Of a DNA stretch of 64,000 nt, positions 8,973-16,895 are shown piece after piece; position 1 is the stretch's first letter, and each line of letters opens with the position of its first letter. The DNA is from SM1-73 sp964588305 (GTDB lineage Bacteria > Zixibacteria > MSB-5A5 > SM1-73), in assembly GCA_964588305.1 (NCBI GenBank), contig CAZPOP010000001.1, positions 248,001-312,000 on the forward strand, in the 5' to 3' direction. The notes beneath the pieces were generated by a model that was given only the letters and a program-made list of their open reading frames with translations, did no database searches and was not told the DNA's origin. Both the position numbers and the translations under genes were made by a program.

Positions 8973-9488
8973 CTACTCCGGTTTCCTGAATGGCAAAGCC
9001 GGACAAAAATCTCTTTGATGGCATCTTCTGCAACACAGTTTCTTCAAGATTATCTTCTCCACAAACAAGGTAAGAAGATAGGCCGCAAATATCGCCAAAG
9101 CTAAGATATTCCTTCTCCGGACCGCCTTAAGCGCTGCTGCCAAAAGGGGAATCAACCACAGAAGATGAAGAAATATGGCATAGTCGTAGCGATCCACATA
9201 CTTCGACTCATCGCCTTTCCTGAAAAGATAAGCGGCTATCTTGCCCCAGCCGGTATTACAGAACCTGCCGTGATAGAAACAGTTGACACAACGAGAAAGC
9301 GGCAAGATCAAGGTTAGTGCTATCATGCTGTATACGATATAGACTATGGCGAGCATATAGTGAAGTCTAAGCAAAACATAAACTCCTAAAGCGAAAGCAA
9401 AAAGAAGTATGATCCAACGGATGATTATTATGGACTTGGGAAAATCTTCACAAAACGAAAATTCACCAGCTTGGCTTTTATCGCTCAT
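8973..9488 (-). CDS. Cys-rich four-helix membrane protein of unknown function
   Basis: 171 residues that I cannot assign to a named family. About four hydrophobic helices are present (~20-40, 45-65, 105-120, 125-150). Two cysteine clusters face the same side: CVNCFYHGRFCNTGWGK between helices 2 and 3, and CCRRCHQRDFC near the C-terminus. Such paired CxxC/CxxxxC clusters suggest metal or Fe-S binding, or a redox role. Strong ribosome binding site GGAGGAAGA before the ATG. It lies directly upstream of cstA in the same direction, so a role linked to transport or its energisation is possible but unproven. Confidence 0.7.
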   Translation of the reverse strand: MSDKSQAGEFSFCEDFPKSIIIIRWIILLFAFALGVYVLLRLHYMLAIVYIVYSMIALTLILPLSRCVNCFYHGRFCNTGWGKIAAYLFRKGDESKYVDRYDYAIFLHLLWLIPLLAAALKAVRRRNILALAIFAAYLLTLFVEKIILKKLCCRRCHQRDFCPALPFRKPE

Positions 9489-9665
9489 TCTTCCTCCAAA
9501 TTCTAGCTAGAAATTAAGGATTTTTTATCAAAAAGCAAATCAAAAATTCAATTCTCTTGTTCATGATGGCTGCTAACATGTGAGTCCGGACCAACACCAG
9601 GATGCAAAATGCTCTAATCCTATTCCGATCCATGTCAGCTGGATACGGGGGCCATCACTAAATTC

Positions 9666-9694
9666 TTGCTTTTCGCACTCCTTTATTATAGATT
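9666..9694 (+). promoter_or_regulatory. Candidate sigma-70 promoter for the bactofilin-like gene
   Basis: TTGCTT at 9666-9671 and TAGATT at 9689-9694 with a 17-bp spacer, 70 bp before the ATG of the downstream gene. The match is moderate. It lies in the divergent 275-bp gap (9489-9763), where I see nothing else. Confidence 0.45.
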
Positions 9695-9763
9695 ATGATG
9701 TCGCTTTGGAAACCCTGAATGGGACGTATGTGAAGGCAGGACCATTATTTTCTCGGAGGTAGC

Positions 9764-10909
9764 ATGTTAGCTTCGAAAAGGATTCAGATTATCCTCACGG
9801 TTCTTGTGGTTCTTTTGAGCTTCTCCAATTCCAATACCTGTTTGGGCACCGAATACAGAGCTGGTGAGAATTTTCTGTTTCTGGATACCCTGATCATAGA
9901 TGACGATCTGATCATGGCTGGCGGCACCATTAAATCGGATGCCACCATCACGGGGGACGTCATTTCCGCCTCAAACCGCTTGGTTCAGAACGGCACGGTC
10001 GAAGGAAGTTTGATCGCCGCTGCCAAGGATCTGGATATACTGGGACAGGTCAACGGCAGCGTGCGGGGCTTTGCCCAAAATATCAACGTGAACGGAAATG
10101 TGAACCGAAATCTGCTCGCCTTTTGTTACGCCCTCGATATCAAGCCGGAGGCGGACATTGGCGGTGACGTTACCGCCTACTGCGGAGAACTGACCTTGGA
10201 CGGCTGGATAGGAAAAGGATTGAGAGGTGCGATGGGCACCCTGACCATCTCCGGAACCATAAACGGTGATGTGTCAGTCGAGGCTGATAAGATCACCCTG
10301 ATGCCCACCGCCAAAATCCTGGGAGACCTCAAATACAAGTGTAAGAAAAAAGCCAAGATCGAATCCGGAGCTCAGGTGAGCGGGCAGACACTCTGGACGA
10401 AAAAGGACAAAAAAGAGGAAAAGAAGGAAAAGGCGATCTTCACCGCAGGAGACGTGATCAGGGAAATCCTTTTCTTGTTGGCCTTGATGATCACCGGAAT
10501 AGTCTTGACCTTTATCTCCAAGAAAAACGCCCGGCAGGCAAAAACCGCGGTGACAGGCTCGTTTCTGAAAAGTCTGGGATGGGGTTTTGTCTTCATGGTC
10601 TGCATTCCCATTGCCATACTTTTGTTAGTGCTGTCCGTACTGGGCATTCCCATCGCCCTCATCTCTTTGTTCGCTTATGCGGTTTTGATCTACATAGCGA
10701 AAATACCCGTGGCGACTGCTCTGGGCGGAAAGATCATAAAGGCTTTTGGCAAACAGGGGGAGCCTTCTTTGATCTGGTCGATGCTTTTAGGCTTGATCAT
10801 CCTGACCATTCTCTTGAATATCCCGTATCTGGAGTGGCTGCTCTATTTCGTCGTTCTTTTCACCGGCTTCGGCGCAATCTTGATCTCGTGCAGACAATCC
10901 GCAAGTTGA
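9764..10909 (+). CDS. Bactofilin-like beta-helix protein with membrane C-terminus
   Basis: 381 residues. A signal-like hydrophobic N-terminus (residues 7-25) is followed by a right-handed beta-helix region (~35-210) built from short repeats of the type GxIxGDVxAxA (e.g. ATITGDVISAS, GTVEGSLIAAA, GQVNGSVRGFA, GTINGDVSVEA), as in bactofilins. A Lys/Glu-rich linker (~215-230) precedes four hydrophobic helices (~235-380). Unlike soluble cytoskeletal bactofilins, this protein is probably exported or membrane-anchored, with the beta-helix outside the cytoplasm. Strong ribosome binding site GGAGGT. Likely role: a polymeric scaffold at the envelope (inference). The DNA after its stop holds a GC-rich hairpin (10919-10968) whose minus-strand reading, CCCCGAAGAGCGGGG then TTTT, resembles a terminator. 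Confidence 0.75.
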   Translation: MLASKRIQIILTVLVVLLSFSNSNTCLGTEYRAGENFLFLDTLIIDDDLIMAGGTIKSDATITGDVISASNRLVQNGTVEGSLIAAAKDLDILGQVNGSVRGFAQNINVNGNVNRNLLAFCYALDIKPEADIGGDVTAYCGELTLDGWIGKGLRGAMGTLTISGTINGDVSVEADKITLMPTAKILGDLKYKCKKKAKIESGAQVSGQTLWTKKDKKEEKKEKAIFTAGDVIREILFLLALMITGIVLTFISKKNARQAKTAVTGSFLKSLGWGFVFMVCIPIAILLLVLSVLGIPIALISLFAYAVLIYIAKIPVATALGGKIIKAFGKQGEPSLIWSMLLGLIILTILLNIPYLEWLLYFVVLFTGFGAILISCRQSAS

Positions 10910-10971
10910 GCCGGAGTAGCACCGCTCGTCGTAGCGAAGCGAAAACCCCGCTCTTCGGGGCGGTGCGCGTT

Positions 10972-11017
10972 GAAGGTTGTGTCAGGAGCTTGCTCTTCCC
11001 CGTACGGGGAATCCTGG
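10972..11017. repeat. ~45-bp dispersed repeat, copy A
   Basis: Reads AAGGTTGTGTCAGGAG, then a spacer, then the palindrome TTCCCCGTACGGGGAA and TCCTGG. A near-identical copy lies at 11941-11984 and a degenerate copy at about 12374-12408. The TCAGGA/TCCTGG ends can pair around the inner hairpin. Copies A and B bracket the gene at 11073-11933. Confidence 0.75.
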
Positions 11018-11072
11018 TGACTGAGGTATGGAAATCAAAATGTGTCAGGACTAGGACCTGACAGAACGAAAG

Positions 11073-11933
11073 GTGATTTCTGCAGCAATTGGGACCGCGG
11101 ATAGGTGTTATAGAGATAGATATGAACAATTCATCAGATGGAGAAAGGTCTTGACATCATTTCTGGCAGCAGAGACGGAAATCGTCGATTTTCACATAAA
11201 GGCTTTCAAGTTCGCTTCGGTAATCAACCAGGTTTCGATGGAACAGAACAAACGGGAAACGAAGTATCCGCTAGCTTCAGGTGCGCTGTTTTCTCTAAGT
11301 TCGGATGCTGTTGCGCTTCACCGTTCGATTATGTCCTTATGCGAATCGGGATGGGCCTTTGCTTGTTCGATAATCCTCCGGAGTCTTCTCGATTGTTTGA
11401 TCAGCGTAGGGATAATCTGTGGAGAGCGCGATCAAGCGGAGTATATGGGTTTTAAATACACTCATTTCCACATGAAGGAGGACCTTGCAGCCACTCACGT
11501 TTCAGAGGAATTAAAGAGGATCACCCGGACACAGCTAAAAGAAGGAATTACGAAACTTCCTGTTAAAGATCGCGAACGGGCAGAGTTGTTTTTCCGTCAG
11601 AAAATGCGGGGTTACTGGTTTTGCCCCGAGTATAAGCGGCCTTCAGATTATCTAAATAGCGCATCATCCCCCGACATTCAAAAACTCTATAGCCAATTTT
11701 CCGGATCGGCACATGCGAGCTTTGTTGGCATGAGGCTTTTGCGTGATCAACCCGATTATATCCATCCCAACCCGCGACAGGACAAACGAGGGCAAAACAT
11801 GGCTCTTGCAGGGAGCACGAGGTTACTCGTCGAGATCACGCACCTTCGCGGAACTTTTGAACTCGGCGATATCGAGTCGTCTTACCGAACGGTGCTTGAG
11901 GAATTTCAAGAACTCAGGAAGTACCTTGAATAG
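11073..11933 (+). CDS. Hypothetical protein, possibly DUF5677-like
   Basis: 286 residues from a GTG at 11073, which gives the longest frame. The true start may be further in. The protein is soluble and mainly helical. A central segment (ALHRSIMSLCESGWAFAC, then a leucine-rich helix) recalls DUF5677-type proteins found in accessory and defence-associated regions, but I am not sure of the assignment. The C-terminal third includes SGSAHASFVGMRLL, a histidine-containing segment that could be functional. No signal peptide. The gene is bracketed by two copies of a 45-bp repeat (10972-11017, 11941-11984), which suggests it was acquired as a cassette. Upstream, TGTCAGGACTAGGACCTGACA (11042-11062) forms another palindrome. 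Confidence 0.6.
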   Translation: MISAAIGTADRCYRDRYEQFIRWRKVLTSFLAAETEIVDFHIKAFKFASVINQVSMEQNKRETKYPLASGALFSLSSDAVALHRSIMSLCESGWAFACSIILRSLLDCLISVGIICGERDQAEYMGFKYTHFHMKEDLAATHVSEELKRITRTQLKEGITKLPVKDRERAELFFRQKMRGYWFCPEYKRPSDYLNSASSPDIQKLYSQFSGSAHASFVGMRLLRDQPDYIHPNPRQDKRGQNMALAGSTRLLVEITHLRGTFELGDIESSYRTVLEEFQELRKYLE

Positions 11934-11940
11934 TTAGTTA

Positions 11941-11984
11941 AAGGTTGCGTCAGGAGCCACTTTTCCCCATACGGGGAATCCTGG
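11941..11984. repeat. ~45-bp dispersed repeat, copy B
   Basis: AAGGTTGCGTCAGGAG, spacer, TTCCCCATACGGGGAA, TCCTGG: about 88% identical to the copy at 10972-11017. It starts 5 bp after the stop of the 286-aa gene. It is followed by a GC-rich hairpin (CAGACG CCCC CGTCTG, ~12000-12015). Confidence 0.75.
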
Positions 11985-12145
11985 GCAGACGGTGCCCGCG
12001 CAGACGCCCCCGTCTGGGGTGACTGACGCTGTGAAGTCAATGTATTATACATAAGCAGGTATTCTATCTTTGCAGATTTATACAGACTGCATAATCACTG
12101 TTAGACAAAACAAATAAAATCAAATAATTCTGGCATAATTAAAAT

Positions 12146-12331
12146 ATGAACAAAAAGATCTTTCAGATTACTTCTATACATGATAGAGATGACCGGGGTT
12201 ACTGGAAACAAAAGAGTTATGAAGAAAGGCTCGAGGCTTTGGAGCTATTAAGAAGGATTATTTTTGGTTATGATCCATCTACCACAAGACTTCAGAGAAC
12301 TATTACAATTACTCAACTCAAAAAGAATTGA
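12146..12331 (+). CDS. Small nucleotidyltransferase-associated (antitoxin-like) protein
   Basis: 61 residues beginning with MNKKIFQITS. It contains WKQKSYEERLEALELLRRIIFGYDPSTTRLQRT, which matches short helical proteins commonly encoded just before a nucleotidyltransferase-fold toxin in bacterial and archaeal genomes. The partner gene overlaps its 3' end here (12270 onward, other frame) but is truncated after ~25 codons, so this copy is an orphan. AT-rich upstream region and no obvious ribosome binding site. Family role (antitoxin or chaperone of an NTase toxin) is inferred from gene pairing. Confidence 0.65.
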   Translation: MNKKIFQITSIHDRDDRGYWKQKSYEERLEALELLRRIIFGYDPSTTRLQRTITITQLKKN

Positions 12332-12368
12332 GTATTTAGTCCGTAGGTCAGGTGCCCGGCGCACTTGA
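12270..12368 (+). pseudogene. Truncated nucleotidyltransferase (N-terminal fragment)
   Basis: In another frame, overlapping the 61-aa gene, an ATG at 12270 starts MIHLPQDFRELLQLLNSK followed by RIEYLV. This is the typical N-terminus of a small nucleotidyltransferase, in which VVGGYAVxxHG should come next. Instead the frame continues as RRSGARRT and stops. The break lies near 12345, exactly where the repeat-like sequence GTGCCCGGCGCAC begins. The toxin-like gene has therefore been cut by a deletion or repeat insertion and is very probably non-functional. Confidence 0.65.
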
Positions 12369-12463
12369 GTATGTCAAAGGCTGTATCAGGAGTTCACTGT
12401 TCCCGATACTGCACAGCGTGGATGATAACATCCCCCCTGGAGCAAAACACTCGAACCTCGAGC

Positions 12464-12958
12464 CTATTTTCTTTTTTTCTCTTCAAGTGTTCTTCGTAAT
12501 ATGGCCAATACAGCCCTATCCTTCTCTCGCGCGGCCTCTTCCTTTGTTTCGATCAATGTCTCAAGATCAAGAAGACGCACTTTCAAATCTTCCGATATTT
12601 TAAGAGTAACCGTATTTTTGAGCAATTCTTTATAGTCCCGACCCTTTGCTATCTCACCCAGCAAATCTAAGGGACCACCTTTTGTCATCAGTAGTTGATG
12701 ATCAGGTGATGAAAGACGAGATTCTTCTGGTTTTATGACTCGACCCGCAGGATCACGATAATATGTCTCAAGCTCTTCCAAGGCTTTCAATAAACGTTTT
12801 AAGTTGCTCGGCTCCCGTGAATGGACAAGATCTATATCGAAAGTTGATATTGGAGCACCATGCAATACTGCACATACTCCTCCAACAATAATATATTCTA
12901 CTTCATACTTTGACAATGTATGGAGGATGTAAAGAAAATCAGGTTTTGGTTGCTCCAT
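12464..12958 (-). CDS. Nucleotidyltransferase-fold protein (toxin/antitoxin-type)
   Basis: 164 residues. The N-terminal core reads YIIVGGVCAVLHGAPISTFDIDLVH, the VGG-helix-TxDxD pattern of DUF1814/minimal nucleotidyltransferases, with catalytic carboxylates in FDIDL. A helical C-terminus includes DLKVRLLDLETLIETKEEAAREKD. Proteins of this fold can AMP-ylate partners or tRNA and often act as toxins. Its start overlaps the preceding 75-codon gene by 20 bp, which indicates translational coupling and a two-gene module. Ribosome binding site GAGGTTGAGAA before the ATG. It is a second, intact NTase module next to the broken one at 12146-12368. Confidence 0.75.
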   Translation of the reverse strand: MEQPKPDFLYILHTLSKYEVEYIIVGGVCAVLHGAPISTFDIDLVHSREPSNLKRLLKALEELETYYRDPAGRVIKPEESRLSSPDHQLLMTKGGPLDLLGEIAKGRDYKELLKNTVTLKISEDLKVRLLDLETLIETKEEAAREKDRAVLAILRRTLEEKKRK

Positions 12959-13136
12959 TTCTCAACCTCATAAGAGACCATGCGTTGTTTTGCAGTGTTA
13001 TTAATCTCTCTTCTGGTGTCAATGAAAGCATCCAACGAATTAGTGTAAGATCAACTCCGTCTTCGCTGTGCGTCCTCTGTGAGTCTTTTATTCCTTCACC
13101 ATACAAACCATGATTATTCTTTCCCTTTTCTGACAT
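12939..13136 (-). CDS. Small partner of the nucleotidyltransferase
   Basis: 65 residues if started at the ATG at 13136 (MSEKGKNN), or 75 if started at 13166. The C-terminal part, DLTLIRWMLSLTPEERLITLQNN followed by SLMRLR, is the conserved helix pair of small proteins that precede NTase genes. The 20-bp overlap with the nucleotidyltransferase supports co-expression as an antitoxin-like partner. Repeat-like sequence (AGGTGCCCTGCGCACCT, 13150-13166) lies across the possible upstream start, which favours the shorter form. Confidence 0.6.
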   Translation of the reverse strand: MSEKGKNNHGLYGEGIKDSQRTHSEDGVDLTLIRWMLSLTPEERLITLQNNAWSLMRLRNGATKT

Positions 13137-13191
13137 TTTCTTAATCAGGTTAGGTGCCCTGCGCACCTGATGAATAGAAGTTGGCTAACGG

Positions 13192-16100
13192 CTACAAGTT
13201 CGCCCCGCAACATTTTTTATATTTCTTCCCGCTGCCGCAGGGGCAGGGGTCGTTGCGTCCGATCTTTTGGCCCACCTTTACCGGCTTTGGCTTTCCGGGA
13301 GCCACCTCCTCGGCAGGCTGGGTGGAAGCATAGCCCATTCCAATGGTGGATTGATGGACAGCCTTCATCTCTCTTTCGGGCTCTCTTCTCCTGGACGTTT
13401 CCTTCTCGGCTATTTGGAGCTTGTAGATCAGCTCCAGTGCCTCTTCGTCAGTCTTTTGGAGCATCTCGGTGAAGAGGCCAAAGGCCTCCTTCTTGTATTC
13501 AATTAATGGATCCCTTTGACCGTAAGCCCTTAAGCCTATCCCCGTCTTTACCTGATCTAATTCATAAAGATGCTCTTTCCATTTCTCGTCTATCACCCTG
13601 AGCATGGCATATCTTTCCAGCTGCCGCATCATCTCTTCGCCGAAGACTTTTTCCTTGTGCTCGTAAATCTCAAGAGCCATCCGGGTCAAATTCTCTTTCA
13701 AATCATACTGCTTCAGCTTCAGCAGGTCGTCTTCCTTAAATTTCACGTCCACCAAGAACGCTTTCAAAATATCCTGCTTCAGACCGGCCAAGTCCCACGC
13801 TTCCGGGTAAGTATTGGCATCGGTGTACGTATCCACCTTGGACTCCACCACCGATCTGATTAAATACAAAATTTCCTCTTTTAAATCTGCACCTTCCAGG
13901 ACTGCCAATCGGCGGTCATAGATCACTTCCCTCTGCTGGTTCATCACGTTATCGTATTCCAGAAGGTGTTTTCTTATGGAAAAGTTCTGCGCCTCCACCC
14001 GCTTTTGGGCCCTTTCTATCGCTTTGGTGACCATGGAGTGCCTGATCACCTCTCCCTCCTCCACTCCCAATCTATCCATCACCGAGGCGATCCTGTCGGA
14101 CCCGAAAAGCCTCATCAAATCATCCTCTAAGGAGAGATAGAATCGAGAGGAACCTGGATCGCCCTGTCTTCCCGATCTTCCTCTCAATTGCCTGTCGATT
14201 CTTCGGGCTTCGTGTCTCTCCGTGCCAATTATGCGCAATCCGCAGGGGACGTTTTCGGGACAGTCCAGCTCCTTCAGATAGGGACAGCCATCCTCTCTAT
14301 CCGGAGTTATCAGCCTGCAACGGGGATTTTTCACCACGCCGGAGCCCAGCTTGATGTCGGTTCCCCGGCCCGCCATGTTGGTGGCAATGGTGACAGTCCC
14401 GGCCTGTCCGGCTCTAACTACGATCTCGGCTTCCTGCTGATGATATTTGGCATTCAGCACCGAATGCTTGATCCCTTTTCTTTTCAGCATTCGAGACAGA
14501 GTTTCCGAAACCTCAACCGAAACGGTACCGACCAAAACAGGCCGGCCCACCTGGTGGCATTCCACGATCTCATCTATTATGGCATTGTATTTTTCCCGTC
14601 TGGTCCTGTAAATCATGTCATCGTAATCTATCCTTCGCACCGACTCGTTGGTTGGAATAACCACCACGTCCAATTTGTAAATGTCCCAGAATTCACCCGC
14701 CTCGGTCTCAGCCGTCCCGGTCATTCCAGCCAATTTGTTGTACAGCCTGAAGAAGTTCTGCAGGGTGATGGTGGCTAAAGTCTGGGTCTCGCCCTCCACC
14801 TTCACCCCCTCCTTAGCTTCTATGGCTTGATGCAATCCGTCGCTGTATCTTCTACCCGGCATGAGCCGGCCGGTGAACTCGTCCACGATCATCACCTTGC
14901 CGTCCTGAACCACGTACTCCACGTCCTTTTCAAACAAAGAGTAAGATTTCAGAAGCTGACTGATCGTATGGTTCTTTTCGCTGCGCTCGGCATGTAATTT
15001 ATACAGTTCTTCTTTTTTCTCCAGTTTCTGCTTGGTATTCAGAGACTCATCCGAATCGATCTCTTGCATTCCTTCCGCAATGTCGGGGATGACAAAAAGT
15101 GCCTGATCCTGAGGAGAGAGAAGCGACCTCCCCATCTCGTTTAGATTGATGGTGTTTTCTCTTTCATCGATGGAGAAGTACAAGAGATCGTCCAGCTCGT
15201 AAAGTCTTTTGTCCCGCATGAAATCCATCTCCGCCCGGCTGATCAGCTTTTTGACTCCGGTCTCCTTGCCCAGCTTCATCAGTCTTTTATTCTTGGGCGC
15301 CCCTCTGTGCGCGGTTAGAAGCTTGATCCCCGCCTCGTATTCCTCGCCCGCCTTCAGGAGCTCTTCCCCTTCGGCGACCAATTTATTGACCAGAACCGTC
15401 TGTTTTCTTATCAATTGCTCCACCAAGGGCTTCATTTCTTTATAGCTCTGAATGACCGGCGAGGAGACCGGCCCGGAGATGATCAGAGGGGTCCGGGCTT
15501 CGTCGATCAAGACCGAATCGACCTCGTCCACGATGGCGTAGTTGTATCCGCGCTGGACCCTATCCTCGGCCCTTATCGCCATGTTGTCCCTTAGATAATC
15601 GAAGCCGAACTCGTTGTTGGTGCCATAGGTGATGTCACACTCATATTCGATCTTTCTTTGGGCATTGTCCATCTCGTTTTGTATGCAGCCCACGGTCAAA
15701 CCCATGAACTTATAGATCTCGCCCATCCACTGGCTGTCCCTGCGCGCCAGGTAATCGTTGACCGTGATCAGGTGAACCCCCTTGCCGCTCAAGGCATTCA
15801 GATAAATGGGCATGGTGGCAACCAGGGTTTTCCCCTCTCCGGTGGCCATCTCCGCAATTTTCCCTTGATGCAGCACTATGGCTCCGATGAGCTGAACGTC
15901 ATACGGCACCATATCCCACTCTATCTCTATTCCACTTACGTCCCACTTCTTGCCTACAAGACGCCTGCAGGCCTCCTTCACCGCTGCAAAAGCCTCCGGC
16001 AGAATCTCATCCAGTATCCCCCGCTCCTCGGTCTTTATCCGGTCCTCAACTTTTCTCATGTCCTCTGAAAGGCCTTCCTTTTTTGCTCTGATCTCTTCTT

Positions 16101-16353
16101 TCTCCTCCTCCGATAGCCCATGGCCTTTTAAACTGGCAAACTCCTCCTTAAACTCATCAAGTGTTTCATGAAGCTCGCTGGTCCTCTCCCTGATCCTTTG
16201 CTTGAATTCTTCGGTTTTGCCCTTCAACTCCTCATCCGAGAGACTGGTGTATTCCTCGCAAATCTGGTTGATCTGTTCTACGACGGGCCTAATGTCCTTA
16301 ATGTCCCTCTTGTGTTTGGAGCCGAAGATTTTGGTGATCAGATTGGTAACCAT
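13192..16353 (-). CDS. secA: Preprotein translocase ATPase SecA
   Basis: 1053 residues, the ATP-driven motor that pushes unfolded preproteins through SecYEG at the inner membrane. NBD1 contains the Walker A MATGEGKTLVA (~residue 171) and DEVDSVLIDEARTPLIISG. NBD2 has the NMAGRGTDIKLG and QLRGRSGRQGDPG motifs. The C-terminal zinc finger for SecB/ribosome binding is intact (NDPCPCGSGKKYKKCC). The protein is longer than E. coli SecA (901): an extended N-terminal coiled region (~50-110, very Lys/Glu-rich) and a long insertion between NBD1 and the preprotein cross-linking domain (~305-400) account for this. Ribosome binding site AAGGAG. A stem-loop lies in its leader (16370-16408). Confidence 0.98.
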   Translation of the reverse strand: MVTNLITKIFGSKHKRDIKDIRPVVEQINQICEEYTSLSDEELKGKTEEFKQRIRERTSELHETLDEFKEEFASLKGHGLSEEEKEEIRAKKEGLSEDMRKVEDRIKTEERGILDEILPEAFAAVKEACRRLVGKKWDVSGIEIEWDMVPYDVQLIGAIVLHQGKIAEMATGEGKTLVATMPIYLNALSGKGVHLITVNDYLARRDSQWMGEIYKFMGLTVGCIQNEMDNAQRKIEYECDITYGTNNEFGFDYLRDNMAIRAEDRVQRGYNYAIVDEVDSVLIDEARTPLIISGPVSSPVIQSYKEMKPLVEQLIRKQTVLVNKLVAEGEELLKAGEEYEAGIKLLTAHRGAPKNKRLMKLGKETGVKKLISRAEMDFMRDKRLYELDDLLYFSIDERENTINLNEMGRSLLSPQDQALFVIPDIAEGMQEIDSDESLNTKQKLEKKEELYKLHAERSEKNHTISQLLKSYSLFEKDVEYVVQDGKVMIVDEFTGRLMPGRRYSDGLHQAIEAKEGVKVEGETQTLATITLQNFFRLYNKLAGMTGTAETEAGEFWDIYKLDVVVIPTNESVRRIDYDDMIYRTRREKYNAIIDEIVECHQVGRPVLVGTVSVEVSETLSRMLKRKGIKHSVLNAKYHQQEAEIVVRAGQAGTVTIATNMAGRGTDIKLGSGVVKNPRCRLITPDREDGCPYLKELDCPENVPCGLRIIGTERHEARRIDRQLRGRSGRQGDPGSSRFYLSLEDDLMRLFGSDRIASVMDRLGVEEGEVIRHSMVTKAIERAQKRVEAQNFSIRKHLLEYDNVMNQQREVIYDRRLAVLEGADLKEEILYLIRSVVESKVDTYTDANTYPEAWDLAGLKQDILKAFLVDVKFKEDDLLKLKQYDLKENLTRMALEIYEHKEKVFGEEMMRQLERYAMLRVIDEKWKEHLYELDQVKTGIGLRAYGQRDPLIEYKKEAFGLFTEMLQKTDEEALELIYKLQIAEKETSRRREPEREMKAVHQSTIGMGYASTQPAEEVAPGKPKPVKVGQKIGRNDPCPCGSGKKYKKCCGANL

Positions 16354-16369
16354 TCACGTCACTCCTTAA

Positions 16370-16408
16370 ATCTGAACGTTGCGTTCACTCGTTTTTACTT
16401 GTTCAGAT
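16370..16408. promoter_or_regulatory. Stem-loop in the secA leader
   Basis: ATCTGAAC (16370-16377) and GTTCAGAT (16401-16408) form a perfect 8-bp inverted repeat 17 bp upstream of the secA start codon. It could hide or expose the ribosome binding site region, or be a protein operator. No T-run, so it is not a terminator. Confidence 0.4.
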
Positions 16409-16487
16409 GCTTTCCAATTCCGCAAAACAGAAAACTCATTCTTCTCTTCTAAGAAAACATGGAGTTGAAAGGTGAAAACAAGGCCTT

Positions 16488-16886
16488 CTATTTCAAAAAG
16501 AAAATTCCTTCCGAGGCAGCTACCTCCAAATGATCCGGAGAATAAATTGCTCCTTTGGTTAAGACAAAATTATTTCTGGTCTTCACCACTTGTCCAATCA
16601 CCGTCAGAGCATCGCCGACGGGGGCATTCTGCAAAAATCTTATTTCCATTTTCCCCGTCTGGGCAGTATGTCCCTTCTCGAGTATGGCCCGATTCATGGC
16701 CGCATCCAGAAGCGAGGACAGAACTCCTCCATGAGTGATTCCCTCATAACTTTGATGGTCTCTTGTCGGCACAAAGATGCCCACCATCTTGTCTCCCCGT
16801 GGTTTGAAATCGACCTGCAGGCCCTTTACGTTCTCTTCGCTGCAGACGAAGCAATGGTGGTGATTTAGATTTTTCAGTTTCGACAC
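16488..16886 (-). CDS. PaaI-type hotdog thioesterase
   Basis: 132 residues with a single hotdog domain. HHHCFVCSEENVKGLQVDF at the N-terminus leads into YEGITHGGVLSSLLDAAMNRAI, the HGG(V/A)xxxLLDxAM signature of acyl-CoA thioesterases (PaaI/4HBT). A central FLQNAPVGDALTVIGQVV strand follows. It hydrolyses an acyl-CoA of unknown chain length in the cytosol. The CxxC at the N-terminus (HCFVCSEEN) is seen in one subgroup and could bind metal. The start is a GTG at 16886, chosen for the AAGGAA upstream. It begins 9 bp after the methyltransferase stop, so the two are probably co-transcribed. Confidence 0.85.
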   Translation of the reverse strand: MSKLKNLNHHHCFVCSEENVKGLQVDFKPRGDKMVGIFVPTRDHQSYEGITHGGVLSSLLDAAMNRAILEKGHTAQTGKMEIRFLQNAPVGDALTVIGQVVKTRNNFVLTKGAIYSPDHLEVAASEGIFFLK

Positions 16887-16895
16887 TATAGTTCC

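Noticed and set aside
14188..14778. A 196-codon plus-strand frame opposite secA
   Set aside because: It lies antisense to a highly conserved part of SecA and lacks a ribosome binding site. Shadow of codon bias.
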